From Bacillus thuringiensis (GTDB lineage: Bacteria; Bacillota; Bacilli; Bacillales; Bacillaceae_G): a stretch of 64,000 nt of DNA. Location of the stretch: the NCBI RefSeq assembly GCF_001182785.1, contig NZ_CP012102.1:28086-92085 (forward strand), in the 5' to 3' direction. Under the pieces are notes generated by a model. That model saw nothing but the letters and a program-made list of their open reading frames with translations. It did no database searches and was not told the DNA's origin. Positions within the stretch are counted from its first letter, which is position 1, and each line of letters starts with the position of its first letter. Shown here in pieces: positions 42,517 through 51,085 of the stretch. A program made the translations under genes and the position numbers.

Positions 42517-43039
42517 GAAGGCATTGGATTTAAATAAAAGCGTAAATATTATTATTGATGGGCCGTGTATGAGTCCTTTATTAAAAGACGGTGAAAGTGT
42601 CCAAGTGAAAAAGGAAAAAGCATATTGTAAGGGTGATATTATTCTATATGAAGATGGAAGAGGAAAGTTAATCTGTCATAGAATAAATTATAATGATGAG
42701 AATATAGTTATTACTTCTGGAGATAATAATTTGTTATTTGATCCGCCTATAAAATATATAGACATTTTAGGTAAAGTAATTATTAAACCTAATTCTTATC
42801 AGATTCCGAATTCGATTATATCCTTGGATTATAAAAACTATCTTTCATCGGAAATCGATAAGGTACACTCTAAAATAGCCTTATTAGAGAAGGAAACAAA
42901 GGTGAATTCAAATAATGAATTTAGATTTGTTGGTTCCTTACCTTCAAAAAAACAAATGCTTATTTTAATTAGGGGACTTAATTTCACTGACCTTTCAAAG
43001 GACTCAAACCTACATTTGGATGGTCATGTATTAATATGA
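42491..43039 (+). CDS. S26/signal-peptidase-like protein with Cys at the nucleophile position
   Basis: 182 aa, overlapping the PqqD gene by 26 bases. 'IDGPCMSPLLKDGESV' aligns with the signal peptidase box GxSMxPtL, but Ser is Cys. 'GDIILYEDGRGKLICHRI' and 'VITSGDNNLLFDPP' match the later boxes of the SipW-type (Ser-His) branch, so the expected dyad would be Cys-His. It has no membrane anchor. It may remove the short leader inside the cell, or be an S24/S26 homologue with another role. Confidence 0.7.
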   Translation: MNYTNQFIKKALDLNKSVNIIIDGPCMSPLLKDGESVQVKKEKAYCKGDIILYEDGRGKLICHRINYNDENIVITSGDNNLLFDPPIKYIDILGKVIIKPNSYQIPNSIISLDYKNYLSSEIDKVHSKIALLEKETKVNSNNEFRFVGSLPSKKQMLILIRGLNFTDLSKDSNLHLDGHVLI

Positions 43040-43041
43040 GG

Positions 43042-43086
43042 AGGCTGTCCAAAATTCGAGAGAATCGGATTTTGGACAGCCTTTTC
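43042..43086 (+). terminator. Strong terminator of the radical SAM locus
   Basis: A stem of at least 12 bp (GGCTGTCCAAAA / TTTTGGACAGCC) followed by TTTTCTTTG, directly after the last gene. Confidence 0.85.
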
Positions 43087-43247
43087 TTTGATTTAAACAA
43101 ATAATAATAAATGAATAGAAAAAAGGATTTTTCATGTACATGATTTCTAATGTTAAAATTACTTCTTGGGATCCAATAAGGGTAGTGAAGTAGTTTGGTT
43201 GATCCGAAATTCTGAGTTTTGTTAAAATCAAAATTTATCCTTAAATT

Positions 43248-43276
43248 ATAAAGACATACTAGTATTAGTATGTCTT
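43248..43276 (-). terminator. Hairpin downstream of the MFS gene
   Basis: AAAGACATACTA-gtat-TAGTATGTCTTT palindrome, about 35 bases after the MFS stop on the minus strand. Confidence 0.5.
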
Positions 43277-43311
43277 TATAGTAACTATTCAATATCTAAT
43301 CATAGACTTAA

Positions 43312-44580
43312 TTAAAGTGCGGCACTTTTGTTTTGTCTTTGGTGTGGTTCAAGGTTAACTGTACGAATATCTTTGTCAATTAACGGGAATAAAGCCCAGG
43401 CAATCACCCAAGAACCGGATAATATGTAAACAACCCCTATACCTAAATGATCACTTAGATATCCACCAAGGATTGATATTAAAGGGACTATAATGGCGGA
43501 TATTGCTATAGCTAGAGACATAATTCTACCTCTAAATTTATCTTCAACACAAATTATCATAAACGAATTAAAAGTAATTCGTAGTATAGTCCCTGAAGAG
43601 AGGACTAACATATTTAACATAATGCCCAAAACTGTACTATGTGTTACGCCCATTAATACTGTTGCAGTTCCGTTTATAAGTAAACTTGTTGTAAGTAAGG
43701 AAGAGGATCTGAATTTATTTGTTAATTTACCTATTATTAAGCCTACAAGAATTGAACTAAGTACACCAAACATATTAAAAAAACCAAAAGTGGCTGATGA
43801 ACCCTGATAATGTGTACTTACTAAAACAACCAATAGAGAAGAATTTAGCATAGCTATATTTAATACACATGATAAAATAATCAATTTTAATAATGGACGA
43901 TTGTCTTTCAATAGTTTAAACCCATCTAACAGTTCATTAAAAAAATGGTTCTTATTTACCTTTTTTTTCTCTTCTTTTTTTTCTTTAAATTGCTCGTTTT
44001 TTATTATGTTCTCTGTTGAATCATTTTTTATTAAAAATAGTAACATAACTGCTGCAAGAAAATATAAACCCGAATGTATAAACATGACACCAGCAAATGA
44101 TATAATAGCCAACAGACCTCCGCCTAAACTGTTTCCTATCAATGCAGCTGTATTACTGGATGAAGATATATATCCATTAACTTTTACAACATTTTCCTCA
44201 CCCACAAACAATGGTATAAGTCTATTCTTTGAAGTTCCCTCTAACATCATACAACAGGTGTGAACTATTATAGCTAAATAGATATAGATTACGATGAAAG
44301 AGTCAAAAAAGAAATAAATAGGAGTAAAGAGGATGCCTACTATTCCTAATATACAAAATGATAATTGCATTGAATTTAGGGGATTAAATCTATCGGAAAA
44401 AACCCCTATAAGTGGGGATAAAAAAATTTGAACAGTAAAGCTAATCGCTGTAACTAGTGATGCAGAGAGTGCCGAACCTGTTTGATGATAAACATACCAA
44501 AAAAGAATAACCTGAAATATACTATCGGCTAGATTTGTTAAAAATTGATTTGTAGTAATAACTGCTATATTTCTGTTAAT
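43312..44580 (-). CDS. MFS exporter with probable ATT start codon
   Basis: 422 aa, about 12 membrane helices in an MFS fold; conserved 'PLIGVFSDRFNPLNS' is the loop between helices 2 and 3. The frame remains open upstream of the first ATG (44370) and encodes helices 1 and 2 ('NRNIAVITTNQFLTNLAD', 'FQVILFWYVYHQTG'), which the fold needs. The only plausible start there is ATT at 44580-44578, with AAGGAG 9 bases upstream and an in-frame stop 6 bases before it. AUU starts are rare but known (infC). Convergent to the radical SAM locus, it may be the exporter of that product. Confidence 0.7.
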   Translation of the reverse strand: MNRNIAVITTNQFLTNLADSIFQVILFWYVYHQTGSALSASLVTAISFTVQIFLSPLIGVFSDRFNPLNSMQLSFCILGIVGILFTPIYFFFDSFIVIYIYLAIIVHTCCMMLEGTSKNRLIPLFVGEENVVKVNGYISSSSNTAALIGNSLGGGLLAIISFAGVMFIHSGLYFLAAVMLLFLIKNDSTENIIKNEQFKEKKEEKKKVNKNHFFNELLDGFKLLKDNRPLLKLIILSCVLNIAMLNSSLLVVLVSTHYQGSSATFGFFNMFGVLSSILVGLIIGKLTNKFRSSSLLTTSLLINGTATVLMGVTHSTVLGIMLNMLVLSSGTILRITFNSFMIICVEDKFRGRIMSLAIAISAIIVPLISILGGYLSDHLGIGVVYILSGSWVIAWALFPLIDKDIRTVNLEPHQRQNKSAAL

Positions 44581-44993
44581 ATTGTATCACTCCTTCACAT
44601 ATTATGGGTAACGAAAGGTTAACTTTGTAAATTATTAAGAATGCGTCAAGTTATTTCCGAAAATTCAGATTAATATAATTATATTTTGATTTGAATATTT
44701 TGTAAAGTAATAAAGGCTAAAGCTAGGTTTTATGTTTAATGTAGTTTTAAAAGAAATGTGTACCTTTTAATGTGCTATGTACATATCTATTCCTATTCAA
44801 CCCCAAAAATTTTTTGAATATTCCTAACGTTGGGGATTACAGCATAACATGTTGTATATAAAATAAGTCCCAAAACTTTACTTTTTGGTACATTTATAAA
44901 TGAAATAATTACAAAATAATAGATTTGTTTTACTTTTTATGGATTTTAGTTATATATTTTTTTAGTTTAAGTATTTCACAAGGGGTGTTTTAA

Positions 44994-46412
44994 TTGGCGG
45001 ATGAAATTATTCAAAGAAAAGACATAACTGCAACGGTAGGGGATTTTTCAAGTGGTTTAACGGATTATTTAGTACATTTAGATTTACCATGTGAAAGTAT
45101 TTTAGTTGATCCTGATGAGCGTACAGTTGTTATTAATAATCTCCCTAATATTGTTACAAGGTTGAATGATCAACAAAAAACTGAAGCTATGTACATTTCT
45201 AAATTTATAGCAGCATGTGGTGCAGGGTTATTTGATGCTGCTATAAATTTTTTATGGAATGAAACTGTAGTAAATTTAAGAAACAAGGTAATTCGATTTG
45301 ATATGGATTATTTTTTAAGTACAGTAGTTACTGATCCTAAAAGACGTAAGAATTTTAAAACTGAGGAAGACTTAGTGAAATTAGATGATTGGGAATTAGT
45401 AAAAGGATGTAAAGATACGGGAATTATCACTCAAATTGGTTTTAAACATCTTGATTATATTAGAGATATGAGAAATCATGCGAGTGCAGCACATCCTAAT
45501 CATAATGATCTTGACGGTTTACAAATATCAAGCTATTTACAGACTTGTATTAAAGAGGTTTTAGCGAAAGAACCAGAAGGTCCAGTTTTAGAAATTAAAA
45601 GATTATTACATAATATAAGAACAGAGGTTTTAAATGAGACAGATATTCCTCCTATATTATCAAATATTACAAAGCTACCAGTAGATTTAGTTGACTCACT
45701 TGTAAGAGCAATTTTTGGAATGTATTTAGATTCGGAAATTGAAGTGACAGTCAGAAATAATATAAAATTATTAGTACATTGTATTTGGGATAATTCTTCT
45801 AAACAGGCCAAACAAGATATAGGATTGAAATACGCTGTGTTTTCAGTAAATGCAGATTTAGAAAGAAAAAAATTATCTCATGAATTTTTATCATTAGTGG
45901 ATGGTTTATCTTATTTGTCTGAGGATCAAATAGCTGTTGAGATTGATAGTTTATTAGATTCTTTACATACTGCACATTATGGTTGGGATAACTTTTACAA
46001 TGAACCTAAGCATATTAGAATGATTTCAAAGTATGTTCCTCAATCTGGTGATATTCCTATTTCAGTTTTAGATAAATATGTTAAAACTATAATTACTTGT
46101 AGATTAGGAAATAGTTATGGGGTTTCTAGAGATGCTGTAGGACATTATGATGAACTTATACAAAAATTCCAGGAGGAACACTTTAAAGTTTTTGTTGGCT
46201 TGCTTCAAGATACTGATATTATTTCTAAATTAGAAATTACTTCATGTGCTAATTTGTATAAAAAATTGGATGAAGACTTTTCTATGAAACCTATACAGAA
46301 TAAGGAATTAAAAAAATTCTTAGAACGATTATCAAGTGCTACTGTAAAATTGCTACCTAAAATTCATCGTGATGAAAGATTTCCAAAAATTATTAATGCT
46401 ATTAATCAATAA
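44994..46412 (+). CDS. HEPN-motif protein of unknown function, 472 aa
   Basis: TTG at 44994 with AAGGGG 9 bases upstream. The N-terminal half contains 'LDYIRDMRNHASAAHPNHN', which fits the R-N-x(4-6)-H signature of HEPN ribonuclease-like domains. The remainder is all-helical with no motif I know. HEPN proteins are common in anti-phage and toxin systems, so a defence role is possible. Two membrane-protein genes follow in the next 5 kb. The 410 bases upstream (44581-44993) hold only a promoter-like A/T-rich stretch. Confidence 0.5.
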   Translation: MADEIIQRKDITATVGDFSSGLTDYLVHLDLPCESILVDPDERTVVINNLPNIVTRLNDQQKTEAMYISKFIAACGAGLFDAAINFLWNETVVNLRNKVIRFDMDYFLSTVVTDPKRRKNFKTEEDLVKLDDWELVKGCKDTGIITQIGFKHLDYIRDMRNHASAAHPNHNDLDGLQISSYLQTCIKEVLAKEPEGPVLEIKRLLHNIRTEVLNETDIPPILSNITKLPVDLVDSLVRAIFGMYLDSEIEVTVRNNIKLLVHCIWDNSSKQAKQDIGLKYAVFSVNADLERKKLSHEFLSLVDGLSYLSEDQIAVEIDSLLDSLHTAHYGWDNFYNEPKHIRMISKYVPQSGDIPISVLDKYVKTIITCRLGNSYGVSRDAVGHYDELIQKFQEEHFKVFVGLLQDTDIISKLEITSCANLYKKLDEDFSMKPIQNKELKKFLERLSSATVKLLPKIHRDERFPKIINAINQ

Positions 46413-46513
46413 TAAAAATCATTAAATGTTATATGTTATTTCTATAAAAAGTAAAAGTAAGTTTATCTCTTTTTATAATTTGTAAAACAAACTGTTAAAT
46501 GTCTAAATAATAA

Positions 46514-46556
46514 CCCACTGATATCGTGTATACGTACCGATATCAGTGGGCTTTAT
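46514..46556 (+). terminator. Terminator of the HEPN-motif gene
   Basis: Perfect 13-bp stem CCCACTGATATCG / complement, followed by CTTTATG. The 360 bases after it (46557-46918) contain no supported gene. Confidence 0.75.
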
Positions 46557-46918
46557 GGGTTTAACATTTTGTATGTTTTGTAAAACTCATTTTTCTTTGT
46601 AACCTTTAAATATTTTAGAAAAGATGTACCTTTTTAGAATGTTATTTATGTATAGTTACTTATATTTATCATCTTGATACATTGGTAATGCTTGTAAGTT
46701 TGTTTATAGCACAATTGAAAATAAAAGATAAAGCCATATTTTATAAAGAATGTGCTATTCCAAAACAATAAACAAGAGAAAAATGCACAAATTTTACAGA
46801 AACTTTTATTTCGTCAGTAAAACTAATGGTAGAATGTTATTGAAAGATAGGGTTATATTGGTAAATTTACTATTAAGTATTAGAAGTGTTTTAAAGAATT
46901 AGTTAGATAGGGTGTGTA

Positions 46919-48094
46919 TTGGTGAGAAAGAGAATAAAAAGAAAAAATTATCAAATTGAAAAAGAAGGTGAGCAAATACAAAAGGATAGATTATCTTATT
47001 TACAAGATACTGCATGGATTTTCACAATTCTCACAGGAGCCATCTATTTTTTCTCTTATTCTTTTCAAAAGGGAATTAGAGATTACTATGGTATAGATGA
47101 TATTAGTTTAAGTGATCTAGATGTACCTTTAATTGTTAGTTCTGTATATGAAGTTTCTTCTTTGATACTCAGGGTATGTGTTTTATATTTTATTTCAAGA
47201 ATTATAATTTGGTTTGCAACTTTTATGTTCAACATACTGGATGCAAGGCAAAATGCTCCTAAAAAAGAAACTTTTATAAGGGTGAAATTAGAAAGCTTTT
47301 ATTCAAAAATAGGTGAGTTTTCAAATTCAATTATTGAAACAGACTTAAATAAAGTTGGTAATTTTAAGGAAGTAATAGGAATAATCTATGATAAGAAAGA
47401 GTTTGCCTCTATAAATGCAATTACAAATGGAATTTTTCTTATGCTTGTCCTTGGCTATCTACCATTTTTAGTATTAAAGGATTCGTATAATTTTAATGTA
47501 GCTAATCTATTAGGGATGAGAGTATGGATACTTTTTTTTATCTTACTAGTAATGTTACTATTTTTATTTATGGTACTTTCCCTAAAAAAGTTGAAGTCAG
47601 GAACAATTAAAAATGGACTTTTAAAGCTATGTTTAAGAGGTATAGTCGCTATTTATAGAAGAAACCCATTGGCTTATATTTGGAAGCTATGTAACTGGGG
47701 AATAAGAGGGATTATAATCATTACAATTGGTATAGGTTCATCTTGGGTTTTCTTTCAATATGGATATACAAAAGCTGAGAAAAAAGAAGATTATACAATT
47801 GTACAATACCAGGGGAAAGAATTTGTTATGTTAGATAAAGATAAAAATAGAATGCTTGTATCCCCCCTTACAATAAATAATAATCACTATATGATGTCAA
47901 AAAATGAAGTTCAATTAATTGAATTTAAACAAGATAAAGCTGACTCTATTATATTTAAAGGGAAAAGTTTAGTTGGTGGTTTGCAGGTATCTCCTAATGA
48001 GAGGGAGGAGAGATTGAAGGAATTAGATAAAAGTATCCAGAGTGTCCCTGTTTTAAGAAATTTAATTCCAATTAGTTTGCTAATTGATAAATAG
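46919..48094 (+). CDS. Multi-spanning membrane protein, 391 aa
   Basis: A basic N-terminus (VRKRIKRKNYQIEKEG) then five or six hydrophobic segments: 'IFTILTGAIYFFSYSF', 'LRVCVLYFISRIIIWF', 'ITNGIFLMLVLGYLPFLVL', 'VWILFFILLVMLLFLFM', 'IIIITIGIGSSWVFF'. A C-terminal soluble domain of about 120 aa with beta-rich text ('YTIVQYQGKEFVMLDKD') follows. TTG at 46919 or GTG at 46922 may start it. No family is recognised. It may be an effector partner of the HEPN-motif gene. Confidence 0.5.
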   Translation: MVRKRIKRKNYQIEKEGEQIQKDRLSYLQDTAWIFTILTGAIYFFSYSFQKGIRDYYGIDDISLSDLDVPLIVSSVYEVSSLILRVCVLYFISRIIIWFATFMFNILDARQNAPKKETFIRVKLESFYSKIGEFSNSIIETDLNKVGNFKEVIGIIYDKKEFASINAITNGIFLMLVLGYLPFLVLKDSYNFNVANLLGMRVWILFFILLVMLLFLFMVLSLKKLKSGTIKNGLLKLCLRGIVAIYRRNPLAYIWKLCNWGIRGIIIITIGIGSSWVFFQYGYTKAEKKEDYTIVQYQGKEFVMLDKDKNRMLVSPLTINNNHYMMSKNEVQLIEFKQDKADSIIFKGKSLVGGLQVSPNEREERLKELDKSIQSVPVLRNLIPISLLIDK

Positions 48095-48189
48095 CATATG
48101 TTTAGAAAATTAACTTAATTAATGGATGTTTTTTTAGCTAAGGAATAAATGAGAAGACTCATCTTGGATTTTTGTTGATTTGAAAACCA

Positions 48190-48227
48190 AAAAGAACTTG
48201 TAGGGATTCCTACAAGTTCTTTTTTTG
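48190..48227 (+). terminator. Terminator of the membrane-protein gene
   Basis: AAAGAACTTGTAGG / CCTACAAGTTCTTT stem with a 4-base loop and T7. Confidence 0.8.
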
Positions 48228-49388
48228 ATAATGTAAAAAGTTGAAACAGACTATCTCATAATTTGAATCGGAGCAAACACTATAACCACGGGTTAATTTT
48301 ATTATATACAAAATCTTAACATATGCACTTTTTATATTTGAAAATTATGTGAATTAAGAAAGTAAGATATTGCAACGGGTTATCAATCCCTAAAATTACC
48401 AATTGTTTATTTCGTACAAAACACTTTAAATCAATATCGACATCACAATAAATTATGAAAAATATAAGTATAGGTAAATAGAGAAGAATGGTGCATTCTT
48501 ACAGAAATATATATATTTATATTTAAGATTAATTAACTATAAGAAAATCAATTTCACGTTATAACTAACTATAATTCTTGAATATATGTAAATGGAATTG
48601 TCTTATTTTTTTGTTTATGTGATAAAGAAATTAGGTATAGGAATATTATACAAACCTTTGTTTTAAATATTTTAACTATGAATCAATGTATGGGATGATG
48701 GTTACAGTATTCAACTGTTGCTTAGTTAATTTCTCATTTATTATATAAATTTTATATAGCAAAGAAAAAAAGCATCCGCTATGGATGCTTCCTCTAAAAA
48801 TTTCTTGATACAAGTTCGTCTTAAGGCTCTTTCTTCATGAGAAGTATTTAATTTTTAAACTTTTTCTAATATTGGAAACCACTATTTGTAATCCAATCCA
48901 TATTTTATTGATACCATTATAGTTACAGGTATGCTAAGATTCATTTGAAACATTGCTTTTGGGAATTCAATTGCCATTATAATCGCAATTTATTTTCAAC
49001 AAACTGATTGGGTTTTAACCCAAATTGCGGTTTTATTCCGCGGTCCTTAACAAATTGTTAAGGACCTTTTTTATTTGTCTTTTAGTTGCGAAAAAATAAA
49101 TTTTCATAATGGGTGTTGTTAAAATTATTAGCTTGATGGTCATGTAGCGAAACAAAAAGGAGTGTATAGAGGGAGATTGAAGAAATACACGGATAAACAC
49201 TCAGATATGAATCATACGATTGAATTACGGGAGCACACCAATAAAACAGTGAAAAAAAATATGCCAAATTATAGGTGTGAGCCAGGCCGCCCTGTATCCT
49301 AGATTAAAAGAACTTGAATAAAGTTCTTTTTTAATTTGTAATTAAAACCCAGAGTGGCCACTCATACCCAGAATCGTTTCCGTACCCC
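48228..49388. other. Gene-poor 1.16-kb stretch with three hairpins
   Basis: No credible gene. Terminator-like hairpins lie at 48770-48790 (minus strand; AAGCATCC / GGATGCTT then T7), 49042-49073 (plus; GGTCCTTAACAA / complement then T6) and 49306-49332 (plus; AAAGAACTT / AAGTTCTTT). Between the last two is an eroded C-terminal fragment reading DKHSDMNHTIELREHTNK, probably the end of a deleted gene. Two terminators without genes suggest deleted genes. Confidence 0.5.
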
Positions 49389-50201
49389 TTATATATTTTT
49401 TTCTTTAATAATTAAGTTAATTTCATGGTGTTTTATTGTAATTCTTTTTTCTATTCTAATATAATTAGGGTTCTCTAAAGAAAAACGAATACTAGCTAAA
49501 GCGGTTATTAAATATGAAATTTTAGATGATTTTTTTCTTAAAAGATCATCTAAAACAGTTGTTTTTAAAGGCATCCAAATTGAAAATACAGCTATAGAAA
49601 TGAATACGATCATTATAAGAAAGTAAGCTACTGCATCTGATAAAGTATTAATACCACCATGATTAAAAATCCAGGCATTAAGCCCAGACCATACTGGTAT
49701 AGAAAATAAAAAGAATATTCCTCCATAAGTTGATATAGTTGTGAGAATGTTTTGTTTTTCTTCCGTCTCTTTCCTCTTTTCCAAAGATTTTATTAGAAAT
49801 TCCAAAGAATTTTTATTACGTTCTTCATTATCACAAACTAGAATTCGTTCTTTAAACAAATAAGATCGAATAATAAAATAAATGAAAATTCTCCAATTAC
49901 TACTTTTAAATGTAATACCATATTTATTAGTAGAAAAAAGTTCTGCTGGATATACTATGAATTCATATAAAATAAACATAGATAAACTTATATAAACAGA
50001 AATATAGATTAAATAAATATAAATATAATCATACATACCATTTCTTAAACCAAAGTTTATATATAATAATCCAAAAACTACAATACCACCAATAGTTAAA
50101 CTACAAGCTACAATAATTAAATTTTTTAAAAAATGTTTATAAACTAAATTCCATAGGCTTAAATTTTTTTCATAAAAAGATAGCAACTGTTCTTCAAACA
50201 T
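49389..50201 (-). CDS. Membrane protein of unknown function, 270 aa
   Basis: Two pairs of hydrophobic segments: 'LIIVACSLTIGGIVVFGLLY' with 'IYIYLIYISVYISLSMFIL' near the N-terminus, and 'TYGGIFFLFSIPVWSGL' with 'FLIMIVFISIAVFSIWM' in the second half. The two pairs are separated by a charged loop (ERNKNSLEFLIKSLEKRKE). AAGGAG lies 13 bases before the ATG. The family is unknown. A large inverted repeat stands just upstream. Confidence 0.5.
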   Translation of the reverse strand: MFEEQLLSFYEKNLSLWNLVYKHFLKNLIIVACSLTIGGIVVFGLLYINFGLRNGMYDYIYIYLIYISVYISLSMFILYEFIVYPAELFSTNKYGITFKSSNWRIFIYFIIRSYLFKERILVCDNEERNKNSLEFLIKSLEKRKETEEKQNILTTISTYGGIFFLFSIPVWSGLNAWIFNHGGINTLSDAVAYFLIMIVFISIAVFSIWMPLKTTVLDDLLRKKSSKISYLITALASIRFSLENPNYIRIEKRITIKHHEINLIIKEKNI

Positions 50202-50240
50202 TTAAATATAAACACTCCTTAAATTTAAATTCTTTAAAAT

Positions 50241-50296
50241 AAAACGTAATACAATATACCTCGCTAACAAGCTGTGTGTATATTGTATTACGTTTT
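50241..50296. promoter_or_regulatory. 18-bp perfect inverted repeat upstream of the membrane gene
   Basis: Arms 50241-50258 and 50279-50296 (AAAACGTAATACAATATA and complement), 20-base spacer. It lies 40 bases before the start at 50201 and may be an operator or a terminator. Confidence 0.5.
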
Positions 50297-50741
50297 AAAG
50301 TAAGGAACAATATATACATATAGATTTTTTTATAAAAAACCCTCTTAAAACAATTAACATAAATCACCATATAACGACTTGAACAATGACGTTTAAGAGA
50401 CCATTTTCATACCTTGGATGTGTTCTTTGCTTCGAATTCAATTATGAGTTGCTTTTTATCCATTCACTTTTCAATCCCTTTATTTTCAGTAATTTGAATG
50501 TATACTTTTTTGCTGTTTTTAGAACATCAATGAAATTAGATGAAAGTTAATGTTTAAGCGGAAATGAAAGTAAACCTTTGGCTAAAAGTTTACATTGGAG
50601 TTTTGAATCATTTATAACTAATTTTGTAATAAATTTCTCAATATAGATATACTTGTTAAGTATGGTTCTAATATTCAAAATTAACAAAAAATAAATTATA
50701 ATAAAAATATGATGGTTATCCTTTTGTTTACTCCTTGTGCT

Positions 50742-50778
50742 AAAGATAAGATCGTGTTCGCCGATCTTATCTTTTTTT
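50742..50778 (+). terminator. Orphan terminator
   Basis: AAGATAAGATCG / CGATCTTATCTT stem and T7. No gene precedes it on the plus strand within 2.6 kb, so its gene is probably lost. 50297-50741 has no supported gene. Confidence 0.6.
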
Positions 50779-50795
50779 ATTTGTGATTTTTGATA

Positions 50796-51057
50796 GGCGT
50801 ATCACCAACATTTTAACGAAAATATACGCTAAGCAAAATTCAACATGAAAAAACGTTGATTTTACTACTCTAAGAGAATCATCTGATCTCAAAAACGTAT
50901 GTATTTGAGACAAGTGCGTTCCAATGTAAAAGGTGCTGAAAAGAGCCTAAATAGTGTCTCAAAACTCATCCTTAAATCAAAAACTCAATTCAAATCGTGT
51001 TATTGAGTTTTGAGAATCCCTTAGCGTATAAAAAAGTTAAAATGTGCGTGCTACCCC
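50796..51057. mobile_element. Tn3-family miniature inverted-repeat element (262 bp)
   Basis: The left end GGCGTATCACCAACATTT...TACGCTAAGC and the right end, read inward, GGGGTAGCACGCACATTT...TACGCTAAGG agree at about 31 of 40 positions. Both resemble the 38-bp repeat of Tn4430/Tn5401-type transposons. The inside holds several TCTCAAA / TTTGAGA dyads (for example 50886-50911 and a pair near 50957 and 51004) like a recombination site, but no transposase. No 5-bp target duplication is visible. Confidence 0.65.
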
Positions 51058-51085
51058 TTAAATCACTTAATCTCTAAAATCATTG

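Noticed and set aside
49082..49267. 61-aa minus-strand open frame
   Set aside because: Covers a plus-strand gene remnant and a terminator, with no ribosome site.
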